From: Deltaproteobacteria bacterium
Lineage (GTDB): Bacteria > Myxococcota > Polyangia > Haliangiales > Haliangiaceae
Direction of reading: 5' to 3'
DNA length: 12,212 bases
Assembly (NCBI GenBank): GCA_018262455.1
Contig: JAGSPR010000234.1
Span: 1-12,212 of the forward strand
Positions 1 to 6,348 of this stretch are shown piece by piece. The stretch's first letter is position 1, and every line of letters starts with the position of its first letter. A program made the position numbers and the translations under genes. Under the pieces are notes generated by a model. It searched no databases and was not told the DNA's origin. It worked only from the letters and a program-made list of their open reading frames with translations.

Positions 1-77
1 GCCGCGGTGAACCCGCCCCGCGGTGAACCCGCGCCCCGCGGTGGTGAACCCGCCCCGGGTGAACCCGCCCCGGGGTT
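1..77. repeat. Short direct-repeat array A (GGTGAACCCG core)
   Basis: Four exact copies of GGTGAACCCG start at 6, 22, 43 and 58, so the period is irregular (16, 21 and 15 bp). Copies are separated by C/G-rich linkers, mostly CCCCGCG. The last copy forms a small inverted repeat, AACCC (62-66) with GGGTT (73-77). An isolated opposite-orientation match to the core, GGTTCACC, lies at 213-220, next to the 3' end of the transposase gene. The array reaches the window edge and may continue to the left. The remaining bases up to 237 hold no gene I can support. Confidence 0.6.
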
Positions 78-237
78 AATGCATCCTCGAAGCGCGTTCG
101 GAGCGGTCGTTGAGCTCTCCAACGTGCATGGCAGCGATCTGGTCAACGACGGTCTGGTCGCTTCGTGCCACGCCGCGACGGCGCGTGCGTGTCGGCGCGC
201 GCGCTGCTTCGCGGTTCACCCCGCGACGAAACGTGGG

Positions 238-1137
238 TCAGTTGGCTTCGCTCGATGCGATCGGGACGTTGGCGAAGCGTCGTAGCCAGTAGGTCCCCGC
301 AGGGAACGGGATCGGCGTCCCCGCCAGCCACACCGCGCGCGCGTGCCGATACGCGGTCACGAACTCGACGTTGCGCTGGAGCGTCTGAATGCGTGCCCAC
401 TTGCTACGAGCTGCGACGCGCGGCCGCAAGCTGCGCCGGGGCTCGTGGCTCGTCGGACAATCTCGCCATGACTGACGAAGTACCCGCCCGCGACCCACCA
501 CCCGCCGGCCGGTCTTGAGCCGCGTCGCGTCGTGCTCCGTTTCAAACGCCGCGACGCGTTCCTGCAGCTGCGCCAAGATCTGCTCGCGGTCCCCGAGCTC
601 GGGCGGAATCGTGAGCGTGAGCTCGACCTCCGCGGGCATCGTCCCGCCCTCGCGAAAAAAGTGACGAGGACGGTGCGCCCGTAGCCGCCGGCCCTTCAGC
701 AGGGCGTTGAACGTCTTGGGTCCCGGCCAGTGATGGACGCGCTCCACGAGCCCGTCCTTCACCGGGTTGGTCGCCACATACACGAGCTTGTCGATCACGT
801 CGCTCGGCTCGACGGCTTCCACGACGCACGGCGGCTCGCTCGCCCACAGGTTTTCCCACCGTCCGCGCAGCACGTTCTGGCACTTGGCCAGCATCTTGTG
901 GAACTGCTCCATGAACTCGTTGATCAGACCATTCGGGTCGTAGATCACCGTGTGGTGGTGGTTCGACATCATCTGCGAGAGCACCACCACGATGCCGTAT
1001 CGAGCGGCTGCCTCCGCGAGGCAGTAGGTGAACGCGTTGTTGGTCTCCCGATCAGGACGCAGCAGGAACTGCCGCTGCGTGCACCGACGGGTGATCAGGT
1101 AGAAGCGGCCGGGAAACACCGGACGAGGATCCGACAT
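238..1137 (-). CDS. HUH (Y1) transposase, REP-associated tyrosine transposase-like
   Basis: About 299 residues. It probably cuts and rejoins single-stranded DNA through a 5'-phosphotyrosine, as in the Y1_Tnp/IS200 and RAYT families. The N-terminal segment FYLITRRCTQRQFLLRPD is typical of RAYT proteins. The metal-binding HUH motif appears as NHHH (His60 and His62, with a His rather than a bulky hydrophobic residue between them). YVATNPVKDGL (residues 120-130) is the family's Tyr...NPV segment, and Tyr120 is the candidate nucleophile. Residues beyond about 165 form a C-terminal extension that makes it longer than the usual 150-220 residue RAYT. The start at 1137 (MSDPRPVF) is preferred because the family domain begins at once; an in-frame ATG at 1173 adds 12 residues. 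No clear Shine-Dalgarno is seen. The gene is intact and stands alone between two short-repeat arrays. The family call is fairly sure; present activity is not shown. Confidence 0.85.
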   Translation of the reverse strand: MSDPRPVFPGRFYLITRRCTQRQFLLRPDRETNNAFTYCLAEAAARYGIVVVLSQMMSNHHHTVIYDPNGLINEFMEQFHKMLAKCQNVLRGRWENLWASEPPCVVEAVEPSDVIDKLVYVATNPVKDGLVERVHHWPGPKTFNALLKGRRLRAHRPRHFFREGGTMPAEVELTLTIPPELGDREQILAQLQERVAAFETEHDATRLKTGRRVVGRGRVLRQSWRDCPTSHEPRRSLRPRVAARSKWARIQTLQRNVEFVTAYRHARAVWLAGTPIPFPAGTYWLRRFANVPIASSEAN

Positions 1138-1283
1138 GGTCGCTATGCCCATCACGATCCTTGCCACGCGCAACAGCCTGAATTGCTTCAGTCACCACAC
1201 GCATGACGTCCGGATACCGGAGGCCGCGTCCGCATGCCGGACGCCTTCTCGGACGGCTCACGGCAGCGTGCCTTCGACCCGAA

Positions 1284-1525
1284 CATCAACTCCGGTGCGG
1301 GCGTCGCCCCGGTGCGGGCGTCGCCCATCAACTCCGGTGCGGGCGTCGGCATCAACTCCGGTGCGGGCGTCGGGCGTCGCGGACATCAACTCCGGTGCGG
1401 GCGTCGCCCATCAACTCCGGTGCGGGCGTCGGGCGCGGTGCGGGCGTCGGGCGTCGCGGACATCAACTCCGGTGCGGGCGTCGCCGGTGCGGGCGTCGCG
1501 GACATCAACTCCGGTGCGGGCGTCG
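1284..1525. repeat. Short direct-repeat array B (23-bp unit, 7 full copies)
   Basis: Seven exact copies of a 23-bp unit (CATCAACTCC followed by GGTGCGGGCGTCG) start at 1284, 1326, 1350, 1384, 1409, 1461 and 1503. Three further partial copies keep only the GGTGCGGGCGTCG half. Copies are 24-52 bp apart and the spacing is not a constant multiple of three, so the unit is read in all three frames and no single protein spans the array. Where CCC follows the unit, GGGC-GTC-GCCC can form a small hairpin. The array starts 147 bp upstream of the transposase start and ends 114 bp before the nitronate monooxygenase remnant. The rest of 1138-1639 holds no supported gene. Confidence 0.85.
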
Positions 1526-1630
1526 ACCGATCATCAATCGCCGCTCGGATCTCCCCGCCGGTGATCCGCGGCGATCGCGGATGGCAACCTCGACCGCTCC
1601 CGAGTAAGAACGCCTGACACCACGAGATCG

Positions 1631-1635
1631 AGGAG
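1631..1635 (+). promoter_or_regulatory. Ribosome binding site of the nitronate monooxygenase remnant
   Basis: AGGAG lies 4 nt before ATG 1640, inside GAGGAGATCC. It marks 1640 as the original start of the gene. The internal ATG at 1750 has no comparable site at a suitable distance, since the nearest AGGAG (1727-1731) is 18 nt away and is ordinary coding sequence. Confidence 0.5.
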
Positions 1636-1639
1636 ATCC

Positions 1640-1753
1640 ATGAAGACCCGCATCACCGAGCTGCTAGGCATCGAGCACCCGATCATCCAGGGCGGCATGC
1701 ACTACGTAGGGTTCGCCGAGCCGCCAAGGAGATCGCCAGGTGCCGCGGGATGA
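1640..1753 (+). pseudogene. N-terminal fragment of frameshifted nitronate monooxygenase
   Basis: The 37-codon frame begins MKTRITELLGIEHPIIQGGM, followed by HYVGFAE, the standard N-terminus of this enzyme family with the IQGGM flavin-site strand. After GFAE the frame turns into unrelated PPRRSPGAAG and stops at TGA 1751-1753. The expected continuation (AAKEIARCRGMTDKPF) is present immediately downstream in another frame. In intact relatives, as I recall them, GFAE is followed by about 24 residues including a NAGGLGI motif before that point. The missing DNA is therefore about 70-76 bp, with a length equal to 1 modulo 3. The TGA stop overlaps the internal ATG at 1750 (ATGA). A real deletion or an assembly error would look the same here. 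Confidence 0.75.
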
Positions 1754-2556
1754 CCGACAAGCCGTTCGCCGTGAACCTGACCTTCCTGCCGGCCTTCGCG
1801 ATGCCGCCGTACCCGGAGTACATCCGCGCGATCGTCGAGGGCGGCGTGAAGATCGTCGAGACCGCAGGGCGCAACCCCGAGCAATACATGCCTCACCTGA
1901 AGGCGGCCGGCATCAAGGTGATCCACAAGTGCACGTCGGTGCGCCACGCTCGGAAGGCCGAGGCGATCGGCTGCGACGCGGTCAGCGTCGACGGCTTCGA
2001 GTGCGGCGGTCATCCGGGCGAGGACGACGTGCCCAACTTCATCCTGCTGCCGCGCGCGGCCGAGGAGATCAAGATCCCGTTCGTCGCCTCGGGCGGCATG
2101 GCCGATGGCCGCAGCCTGGTGGCCGCGCTCGCGCTCGGCGCCGACGGTATGAACATGGGCACGCGCTTCATCGCGACCAAGGAAGCGCCGGTGCACGACA
2201 ACGTCAAGCAGGCGATCGTCAACGCGTCGGAGCTCGACACGCGGCTGATCATGCGCTCGCTGCGGAACACCGAGCGGGTGCTGATGAACAAGGGCGTCGA
2301 GCGGTTGATGGAGCTCGAGCGCGAGAAGGGCGCCGCGCTGAAGATCCAGGACGTCATCATGCAGGTCGCCGGCATCTACCCGAAGGTGATGATCGAGGGC
2401 GACATGGACGCGGGCGCGTGGAGCTGCGGCATGGTCGCCGGCCTGATCCACGACGTGCCGACCTGCAAGGAGCTGATCGACCGGATCATGGTGCAGGCCG
2501 ACGACATCATCAGCCACCGGCTCGCGGCGATGGCGCGCGGCACGGTCGCGCCCTGA
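1750..2556 (+). CDS. Nitronate monooxygenase family protein, 5'-truncated (268 residues left)
   Basis: This is the long surviving frame of an FMN-dependent 2-nitropropane dioxygenase/nitronate monooxygenase-type TIM barrel. Family members oxidise alkyl nitronates to carbonyl compounds and nitrite; some relatives have other substrates. Visible motifs are HKCTSVRHARKAEAIGCDAV (59-78), DGFECGGHPGEDD with the conserved His88, ASGGMADGR (113-121) and GADGMNMGTRF (130-140), which together form the FMN phosphate site and active-site region. The C-terminal AGAWSCGMVAGLIHD segment is also typical. The first strands of the barrel (IQGGM, NAGGLGI) are absent from this frame because of the upstream deletion and frameshift. 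A product starting at 1750 would lack about 60 residues and is unlikely to be an active flavoenzyme. Base composition matches its neighbours, so inactivation, if real, looks recent. Family is certain; function in this copy is doubtful. Confidence 0.8.
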   Translation: MTDKPFAVNLTFLPAFAMPPYPEYIRAIVEGGVKIVETAGRNPEQYMPHLKAAGIKVIHKCTSVRHARKAEAIGCDAVSVDGFECGGHPGEDDVPNFILLPRAAEEIKIPFVASGGMADGRSLVAALALGADGMNMGTRFIATKEAPVHDNVKQAIVNASELDTRLIMRSLRNTERVLMNKGVERLMELEREKGAALKIQDVIMQVAGIYPKVMIEGDMDAGAWSCGMVAGLIHDVPTCKELIDRIMVQADDIISHRLAAMARGTVAP

Positions 2557-2597
2557 TCTCCCGGATCCAGGCGCCCCCACGCCGGGTCCGGCGAGCC

Positions 2598-2612
2598 CTC
2601 GACGCTGTCGAG
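2598..2612 (+). terminator. Small hairpin after the nitronate monooxygenase frame
   Basis: CTCGAC-GCT-GTCGAG is a perfect 6-bp stem with a 3-nt loop, 41 nt after the stop at 2556. No T-run follows, so intrinsic termination is only a guess. Confidence 0.2.
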
Positions 2613-2814
2613 CAGCTCGGTCGCGAGCTCTACCGCTCCTGTTCGGACCGCTGCAGCGCCGCTGCGCGGACCCCGGATGCGTGGCTCACGATGGGCTACG
2701 CCGGAGGCTGGCGTCGAGGTCGCGAACGGATTCCCGCCCACGGCGATCGTCCGCCGGTAACAACGAGCCCGAGACCGCGGCAACCATCTCGGCGGTGTCT
2801 CGGTCACACCGGGC

Positions 2815-3366
2815 GTGCGGCGCGGCTGTTCGATCCTCGTACTCGCGGCGGTCGGCGTGCGCGTGGCGCGCGGAGACGATACGCCAGAGGTCCACGCGCG
2901 GTGGCAGAAGCCGGAACACGGTCCGTGGCTCACGCTCGAACCGGCGCTGCAACCCAAGGTGCAGGGCCTCGGAGCCACCGAGGAGACCGAGGGCACGCAG
3001 CTCAGGATCGGCGCGCGAACCAGCCTCGTGCTCGAGGGCTCGACCTGGCTCAACAAGGACACCGTCAAGAAGCCGCTGCTCGATCTGCCCGGACGCGGCT
3101 GGCAGGCGGCCCTGCGGCTCTCACATGACTTCGGCTGGTTTCGGGTCGGTGCGGCCGCGTCGCTCAACCACGTCGACTCGAGGTACGAGCGCGGGACCTA
3201 TCGGGACGTCAGGGTCTCGGTCAGCCGCACCACCCGGCTGTCGCGCTGGATGACCGCGTGGATCTCGCTCGAGGCGGGGAGCCGGCACTGGTACGGCGAG
3301 AAGCCGCCGGACGGCGAGGCCGATGGCACCGAGGCGATGCTGTCGATCGGCACGACGTTCCGCTGA
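2815..3366 (+). CDS. Predicted secreted outer-membrane beta-barrel-like protein
   Basis: 183 residues, starting at GTG 2815 because no in-frame start lies further upstream. The N-terminus MRRGCSILVLAAVGVRVARG has a basic head and a hydrophobic core, consistent with a Sec signal peptide ending near residue 20. The rest shows alternating polar/hydrophobic segments rich in Trp, Tyr and Arg, such as LRIGARTSLVLEGSTWL, WQAALRLSHDFGWFRVGAAA, VRVSVSRTTRLSRWMTAWIS and AMLSIGTTFR. This is the usual look of outer-membrane beta-strands, with roughly six to eight strands possible. No family was recognised. The final residue is Arg rather than the aromatic residue common at barrel C-termini. No Shine-Dalgarno is evident. 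It stands alone between the nitronate monooxygenase remnant and the TonB-like gene. The gene is probably real; the barrel assignment is inferred from pattern only. Confidence 0.6.
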   Translation: MRRGCSILVLAAVGVRVARGDDTPEVHARWQKPEHGPWLTLEPALQPKVQGLGATEETEGTQLRIGARTSLVLEGSTWLNKDTVKKPLLDLPGRGWQAALRLSHDFGWFRVGAAASLNHVDSRYERGTYRDVRVSVSRTTRLSRWMTAWISLEAGSRHWYGEKPPDGEADGTEAMLSIGTTFR

Positions 3367-3566
3367 CGCGGCCCAAGGTGCTTGCGGAACCTGTTCGCGA
3401 ACGAGAGCTTCCTGACGCGGGCGGTCTGGAGACCCCTCACCGGTTTGCAGGCAACGGCCGCACCTGCCTGGCGGTCAGATTCGATGGGTCGTCCGTCGAT
3501 CCATCCACGGCAGCGCAGAGATCGGGTCGGAGCCCCCCGTGAGCTCGGTCTCTGTGCGCCGTGGCT

Positions 3567-3594
3567 GTACCTTGGATCGCGAGCAACGCTCGCG
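3567..3594 (+). promoter_or_regulatory. Possible -10 hexamer and 5'-end hairpin before the TonB-like gene
   Basis: TACCTT (3567-3572) resembles a -10 element. It is followed by a perfect 7-bp stem with a 3-nt loop, CGCGAGC-AAC-GCTCGCG (3578-3594), which would sit at the very 5' end of a transcript starting near 3579. No convincing -35 is seen. If real, it favours the downstream start at GTG 3618. The remaining intergenic bases 3367-3566 show nothing I can name. Confidence 0.3.
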
Positions 3595-3617
3595 GCTGCG
3601 AGAGGTGTCCCAGCTGC

Positions 3618-4670
3618 GTGCGCGGTCTCGCTGTGGCGGTCGTCGGTTCGGTGCTGGTGCACGTGCTCGCGCTCGCCTGGTTCACGTCGCGTGACCTCGA
3701 GTTGCCGCCCGTCGCGGTCGTCGAAGTGAAACCGCCGCCATCGCCGCTGGTGGCGGTGACCGATCCGCCGCCGATCGAGGTCGTGTTTGTCGACGAGCCG
3801 AGCAACGGGGCCGGTGGAGCGGTGGTCGCAGCGTCGTCGGGCTCCGAGGGCGCGCCTGTGAAGCGCGGCCGGATCAAGCGACGCGGCGCGACGGGCGAGA
3901 CGACGGGCACGGGCGAGTCCGCGACGCCGACGCGCTCGCCGTACATGACGATGCGCCGCCCCGGCGACCAGCCGTTACAGGGCCCGTCGGGCGGCTTCGT
4001 CGACGACTTCCTGAACCGCAGCAAGCCGCTCCCTCTGCCGCCGGACATCCCGGGCGAGGCGGTCGGGAACGAGATCGCCGACGTCCGCGCACGGCTGAAC
4101 CACGCCGATCGCTACAGCCCGGACGAGCTCGCCGGGATGCGGCAAGCGCTGGTCGGGCTCAACGCGAAGCGCGAGGCCGAGGAGCTCACACCCGCGGGCG
4201 GCGGCAGCTACAAGACGGAGAAGGAGACCTTCCGCGCGCACGTCAATCCCGACGGCTCCGCGAAGCTCGAGGACAAGCCCGAGAACATGGACGCGCAAGA
4301 CAAGTTCATGAAGAAGCACGGCGTCGATCCGTACGGCGGCAACAAGCTCGCGTACCTCGATCGCACGCGCGATCAGCGGGTCGCGATCGGCCAGCGCTAT
4401 CGCGAGGAGCAGCTCGGCAAGTCCGTCATCTACATGCAGCACCACATCGCGCGGCTGTGGGCGATGACGACCGAGATCGCGAAGCGCAAGCAGGGCCTGT
4501 TCGAGCTCTGGGACGAGTGCATCGAGAAGGGCACGCCCGAGGAGGTCGCGGGCGGTGAAGCCGCGCGCGCGTTCGTGATGGCGCACATCCGCGCGAGCGT
4601 GCGCTACGCGCCCGACGAGCTGCACGCGCTGAACGCGCAGCGCCAGTCGACGCAGCCGTTCGCGCCCTGA
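3618..4670 (+). CDS. TonB/TolA-like membrane-anchored protein with noncanonical C-terminal domain
   Basis: 350 residues from GTG 3618, which has AGAGG (3601-3605) upstream, though at a long 12-nt spacing. A GTG at 3561 would add 19 residues before the membrane helix but lies upstream of a possible -10 box. The single N-terminal helix GLAVAVVGSVLVHVLALAWF contains Ser11-x3-His15, the same Ser/His spacing as in the TonB transmembrane helix that engages ExbB/ExbD. A Pro/Val-rich stretch (VKPPPSPLVAVTDPPPIEVV) follows, then a Gly/Ala/Ser linker. The C-terminal half is charged and helical, with PDELAGMRQAL, GVDPYGGNKLAYLDRTRDQR, KQGLFELWDECIEKGTPEEV and YAPDELHALNAQR. It lacks the usual TonB receptor-binding fold. 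I recall similar C-terminal domains in myxobacterial proteins of unknown function. No exbB/exbD lies nearby. A periplasm-facing inner-membrane protein is likely; an energy-transducing role is inference. Confidence 0.8.
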   Translation: MRGLAVAVVGSVLVHVLALAWFTSRDLELPPVAVVEVKPPPSPLVAVTDPPPIEVVFVDEPSNGAGGAVVAASSGSEGAPVKRGRIKRRGATGETTGTGESATPTRSPYMTMRRPGDQPLQGPSGGFVDDFLNRSKPLPLPPDIPGEAVGNEIADVRARLNHADRYSPDELAGMRQALVGLNAKREAEELTPAGGGSYKTEKETFRAHVNPDGSAKLEDKPENMDAQDKFMKKHGVDPYGGNKLAYLDRTRDQRVAIGQRYREEQLGKSVIYMQHHIARLWAMTTEIAKRKQGLFELWDECIEKGTPEEVAGGEAARAFVMAHIRASVRYAPDELHALNAQRQSTQPFAP

Positions 4671-4838
4671 TCGACACGACGCACCGCGATTCGCACGTTC
4701 GACCCCGCGCACGCTCGACGTGGCTTCGCCGACACCGATCGAGACGATGCGTCGCTGCCCTCGGTCGGCCCGGACGCGCCCGCCATGGAGAGCACAGGCA
4801 GCTCTGCGGACGATCACCGCCCGGCGCTGCGGTAGCGG

Positions 4839-4866
4839 TTGCGTTCGGTGGCGATATCGCGATACT
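4839..4866 (+). promoter_or_regulatory. Candidate sigma70-type promoter of the 4892 gene
   Basis: TTGCGT (4839-4844) and GATACT (4861-4866) are 16 bp apart, and GATACT lies 25 nt before the start codon. This leaves room for a short leader carrying the Shine-Dalgarno. The matches to consensus are partial (3/6 and 4/6). The rest of 4671-4838 shows no gene. Confidence 0.35.
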
Positions 4867-4879
4867 GCGCCCCCATTCC

Positions 4880-4885
4880 AGGAGG
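4880..4885 (+). promoter_or_regulatory. Strong Shine-Dalgarno AGGAGG fixing the start at GTG 4892
   Basis: A perfect AGGAGG with a 6-nt spacer to GTG 4892. It is the only consensus-strength ribosome binding site in the window, so this start is the best supported of all. Confidence 0.75.
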
Positions 4886-4891
4886 CCACTC

Positions 4892-5269
4892 GTGAACATT
4901 GTTTATCGTGCAATTGTCGCCATCGGATTGATCGCCGGCCTGTCGGTGCTGGGAGCCGACGCACACGCCGGACCCAAGCAAGACATCATCGGCAAGTGGA
5001 CGGGAGATCGCGGGGCCACGATCGAGTTTCAGGCCGACGGCAAGTTGGCCGTGACGGTGCGCAAGATCCCGCGGCCGGGCTCGAACGCCAAGCCCGAGAC
5101 CAAGACGGCGACCGGCTCCTATGCGTGGGTCGACGACGCATCGCTGACCGTCGAGCTCAAGCTGGGTGGCGAGATCAAGAAGGACACGCTCAAGATCAAG
5201 CTCGACGGCGACACGCTGACGACGACCGACAGCCGCGGCACGATCGAGACGCTCAAGCGCACGAAGTAA
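4892..5269 (+). CDS. Small secreted lipocalin-like protein (TIGR03066-like)
   Basis: 125 residues from GTG 4892. A clear signal peptide (MNIVYRAIVAIGLIAGLSVL then GADAHA) ends in an AHA-type signal peptidase I site near residue 26, so the protein should be exported to the periplasm or beyond. The mature part is about 100 residues of short beta-strands with the pattern IIGKWTGDRGATIEFQADGK, then ATGSYAWVDDASLTVEL and KDTLKIKLDGDTLTTTDSRG. The order GKW, EF..DGK, G.Y and D.L.. is that of small lipocalin-like proteins such as TIGR03066, where a molecule is scored for how much 'weight' remains. Ligand and role are unknown. It is flanked by unrelated genes on the same strand, with 52 nt to the next start. 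The gene call is firm; the family is a motif-level match. Confidence 0.8.
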   Translation: MNIVYRAIVAIGLIAGLSVLGADAHAGPKQDIIGKWTGDRGATIEFQADGKLAVTVRKIPRPGSNAKPETKTATGSYAWVDDASLTVELKLGGEIKKDTLKIKLDGDTLTTTDSRGTIETLKRTK

Positions 5270-5308
5270 GGGATCGAGAGCGCGATCGCGATCGCCGGCG
5301 GTGGTGGA

Positions 5309-5314
5309 GTATGA
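5309..5314 (+). promoter_or_regulatory. TATGAT -10-like box just before the 5322 gene
   Basis: TATGAT matches TATAAT at 5 of 6 positions and lies 7 nt before GTG 5322. Transcription would start at or next to the start codon, giving a leaderless message. No -35 match is seen at 17 bp. Confidence 0.35.
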
Positions 5315-5321
5315 TGGGAAC

Positions 5322-5825
5322 GTGAGAACGCTTCCCTGGATGATCGTAGCGGGACTCGCCACGGGGTGTGGTGGCGGCGGTGAAGGCGGTGCCTGCGCGA
5401 CGGCGACCCCACTCACCGGGACGATCTTCGGGCAGGCGTTCTTGCCTTCGGCGACACGCGCCCTGGTCATGTCCTGGGACTTCACGGACACGTTGCTCGT
5501 CCGGTTGCGTGATCATCCGATTGAATGCTCGGAAACCGGCGGAACTCCGCAAGACGATTTCCTGCAGCTCGACCTCTTCATCCCCAAGCCGGTCCAAGCC
5601 GACGGCGTCTGGAGCCTGACGGTCGGCAACGACGGGCCGAGCTCGACGGCTATCCGGGTCAGCCATCCCGACACGGGCGTGCTGACGCAACAGACGAGTG
5701 GCACCGAGGGACTGCTGTGCCTCACGGTGATCGATGACGCGCACGTCGTGGGAACGCTGGAGATGGACCTGGAGTTCGTGACCGTGCACGGAGCGTTCGA
5801 GGCTGACATCTGCACGCCACCCTGA
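5322..5825 (+). CDS. Predicted lipoprotein, function unknown
   Basis: 167 residues from GTG 5322. A GTG at 5301 would add MVEYDGN, which carries no signal-like features. The N-terminus MRTLPWMIVAGLATGCGGGG has a short hydrophobic core followed by Cys16 in a lipobox-like LATGC and a Gly-rich tether, typical of myxobacterial lipoproteins. The mature part contains further Cys at ACATATP, PIECSETGG, GLLCLTV and ADICTPP, which could form disulfides in the periplasm or on the cell surface. The segments LVMSWDFTDTLLVRLRD, DDFLQLDLFIP and TLEMDLEFVTVHGAFEADIC suggest a beta-sandwich-like protein. No family was recognised. It begins 52 nt after the lipocalin-like gene and may have its own promoter (TATGAT at 5309). 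Export is likely; function is not predicted. Confidence 0.7.
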   Translation: MRTLPWMIVAGLATGCGGGGEGGACATATPLTGTIFGQAFLPSATRALVMSWDFTDTLLVRLRDHPIECSETGGTPQDDFLQLDLFIPKPVQADGVWSLTVGNDGPSSTAIRVSHPDTGVLTQQTSGTEGLLCLTVIDDAHVVGTLEMDLEFVTVHGAFEADICTPP

Positions 5826-6348
5826 GCCAGGGCTACCAGGCATGGCGATCGGACGATCGTCGTACAGCGCAACGCGATGTCGAGCGCTCGATCGAGGTCG
5901 CACGATGCGTTGGTTCGCTACTTCGGTCGAGAAGGCTCGCTGACCCAATCGGTCGGATACCGCCGTTCCGGTGGGAACTCGGCGACCACGACCACGCGAT
6001 TACTGATACCGACAGGCCCGGTCTACGTGAGCGGCGCGGTCGACGTTGATCGTGATGGCGCCGACCTTGCGGCAGCGCTGCTCGTGCCGATCCGGCGTTC
6101 CGGAACGGCGGATGAGGGAGTTTGCGTGCTCGTGTGTCGGCCGAACGCCGGCTACGATCTTGTCGCGCGACATCAGAATCAAGAAAAGTAGCCCGAGATC
6201 TTCAGGCGCTGGTCATCGAAAGCGGATCCCCGTCGAGAGGAACGCTGACGGCCAGTGGAGTTGCCGGCAAGCCAACCTGTCCGCCGGTGCAAGGCTGCGA
6301 GTTTGTAGCCGGTACACGTGGTGCCGGTGTTGCATCGCGTGGACCCCC
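5826..6348. other. 523-bp gap with no confident gene; two GTTCC/GGAAC inverted repeats
   Basis: A + strand frame of 104 codons (5877-6191) exists here. Only about two thirds of its third codon positions are G or C, clearly lower than in the neighbouring genes, and it has no recognisable domain or ribosome binding site, so I do not call it. Two inverted repeats share the same arms: GTTCC-GGTG-GGAAC at 5965-5978 and the perfect palindrome CGTTCCGGAACG at 6096-6107. A TACGAT hexamer at 6153-6158 could be a -10 element for the repeat lipoprotein gene, leaving a leader of roughly 180 nt. The region may be a decayed gene or a long regulatory region. Confidence 0.4.

Noticed and set aside
1284..1525. 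CRISPR array.
   Set aside because: There are no unique spacers of constant length; intervals are made of pieces of the same unit, and no cas gene is present.
1234..1617. A + strand ORF with repeated INSGAGV peptides across array B.
   Set aside because: The same DNA unit is read as INSGAGV, HQLRCGR and STPVRAS within one frame because the spacing is not a multiple of three. No domain, no ribosome binding site; it is a by-product of the repeat array.
1740..3128. A 462-codon + strand ORF overlapping the nitronate monooxygenase and the barrel-like gene.
   Set aside because: Arg/Gly-rich shadow frame; the other frame has clear family motifs.
5877..6191. A 104-codon + strand ORF in the 523-bp gap.
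   Set aside because: Lower third-position GC than neighbouring genes, no domain and no ribosome binding site. It could be a decayed gene, so it is mentioned only in the gap entry.
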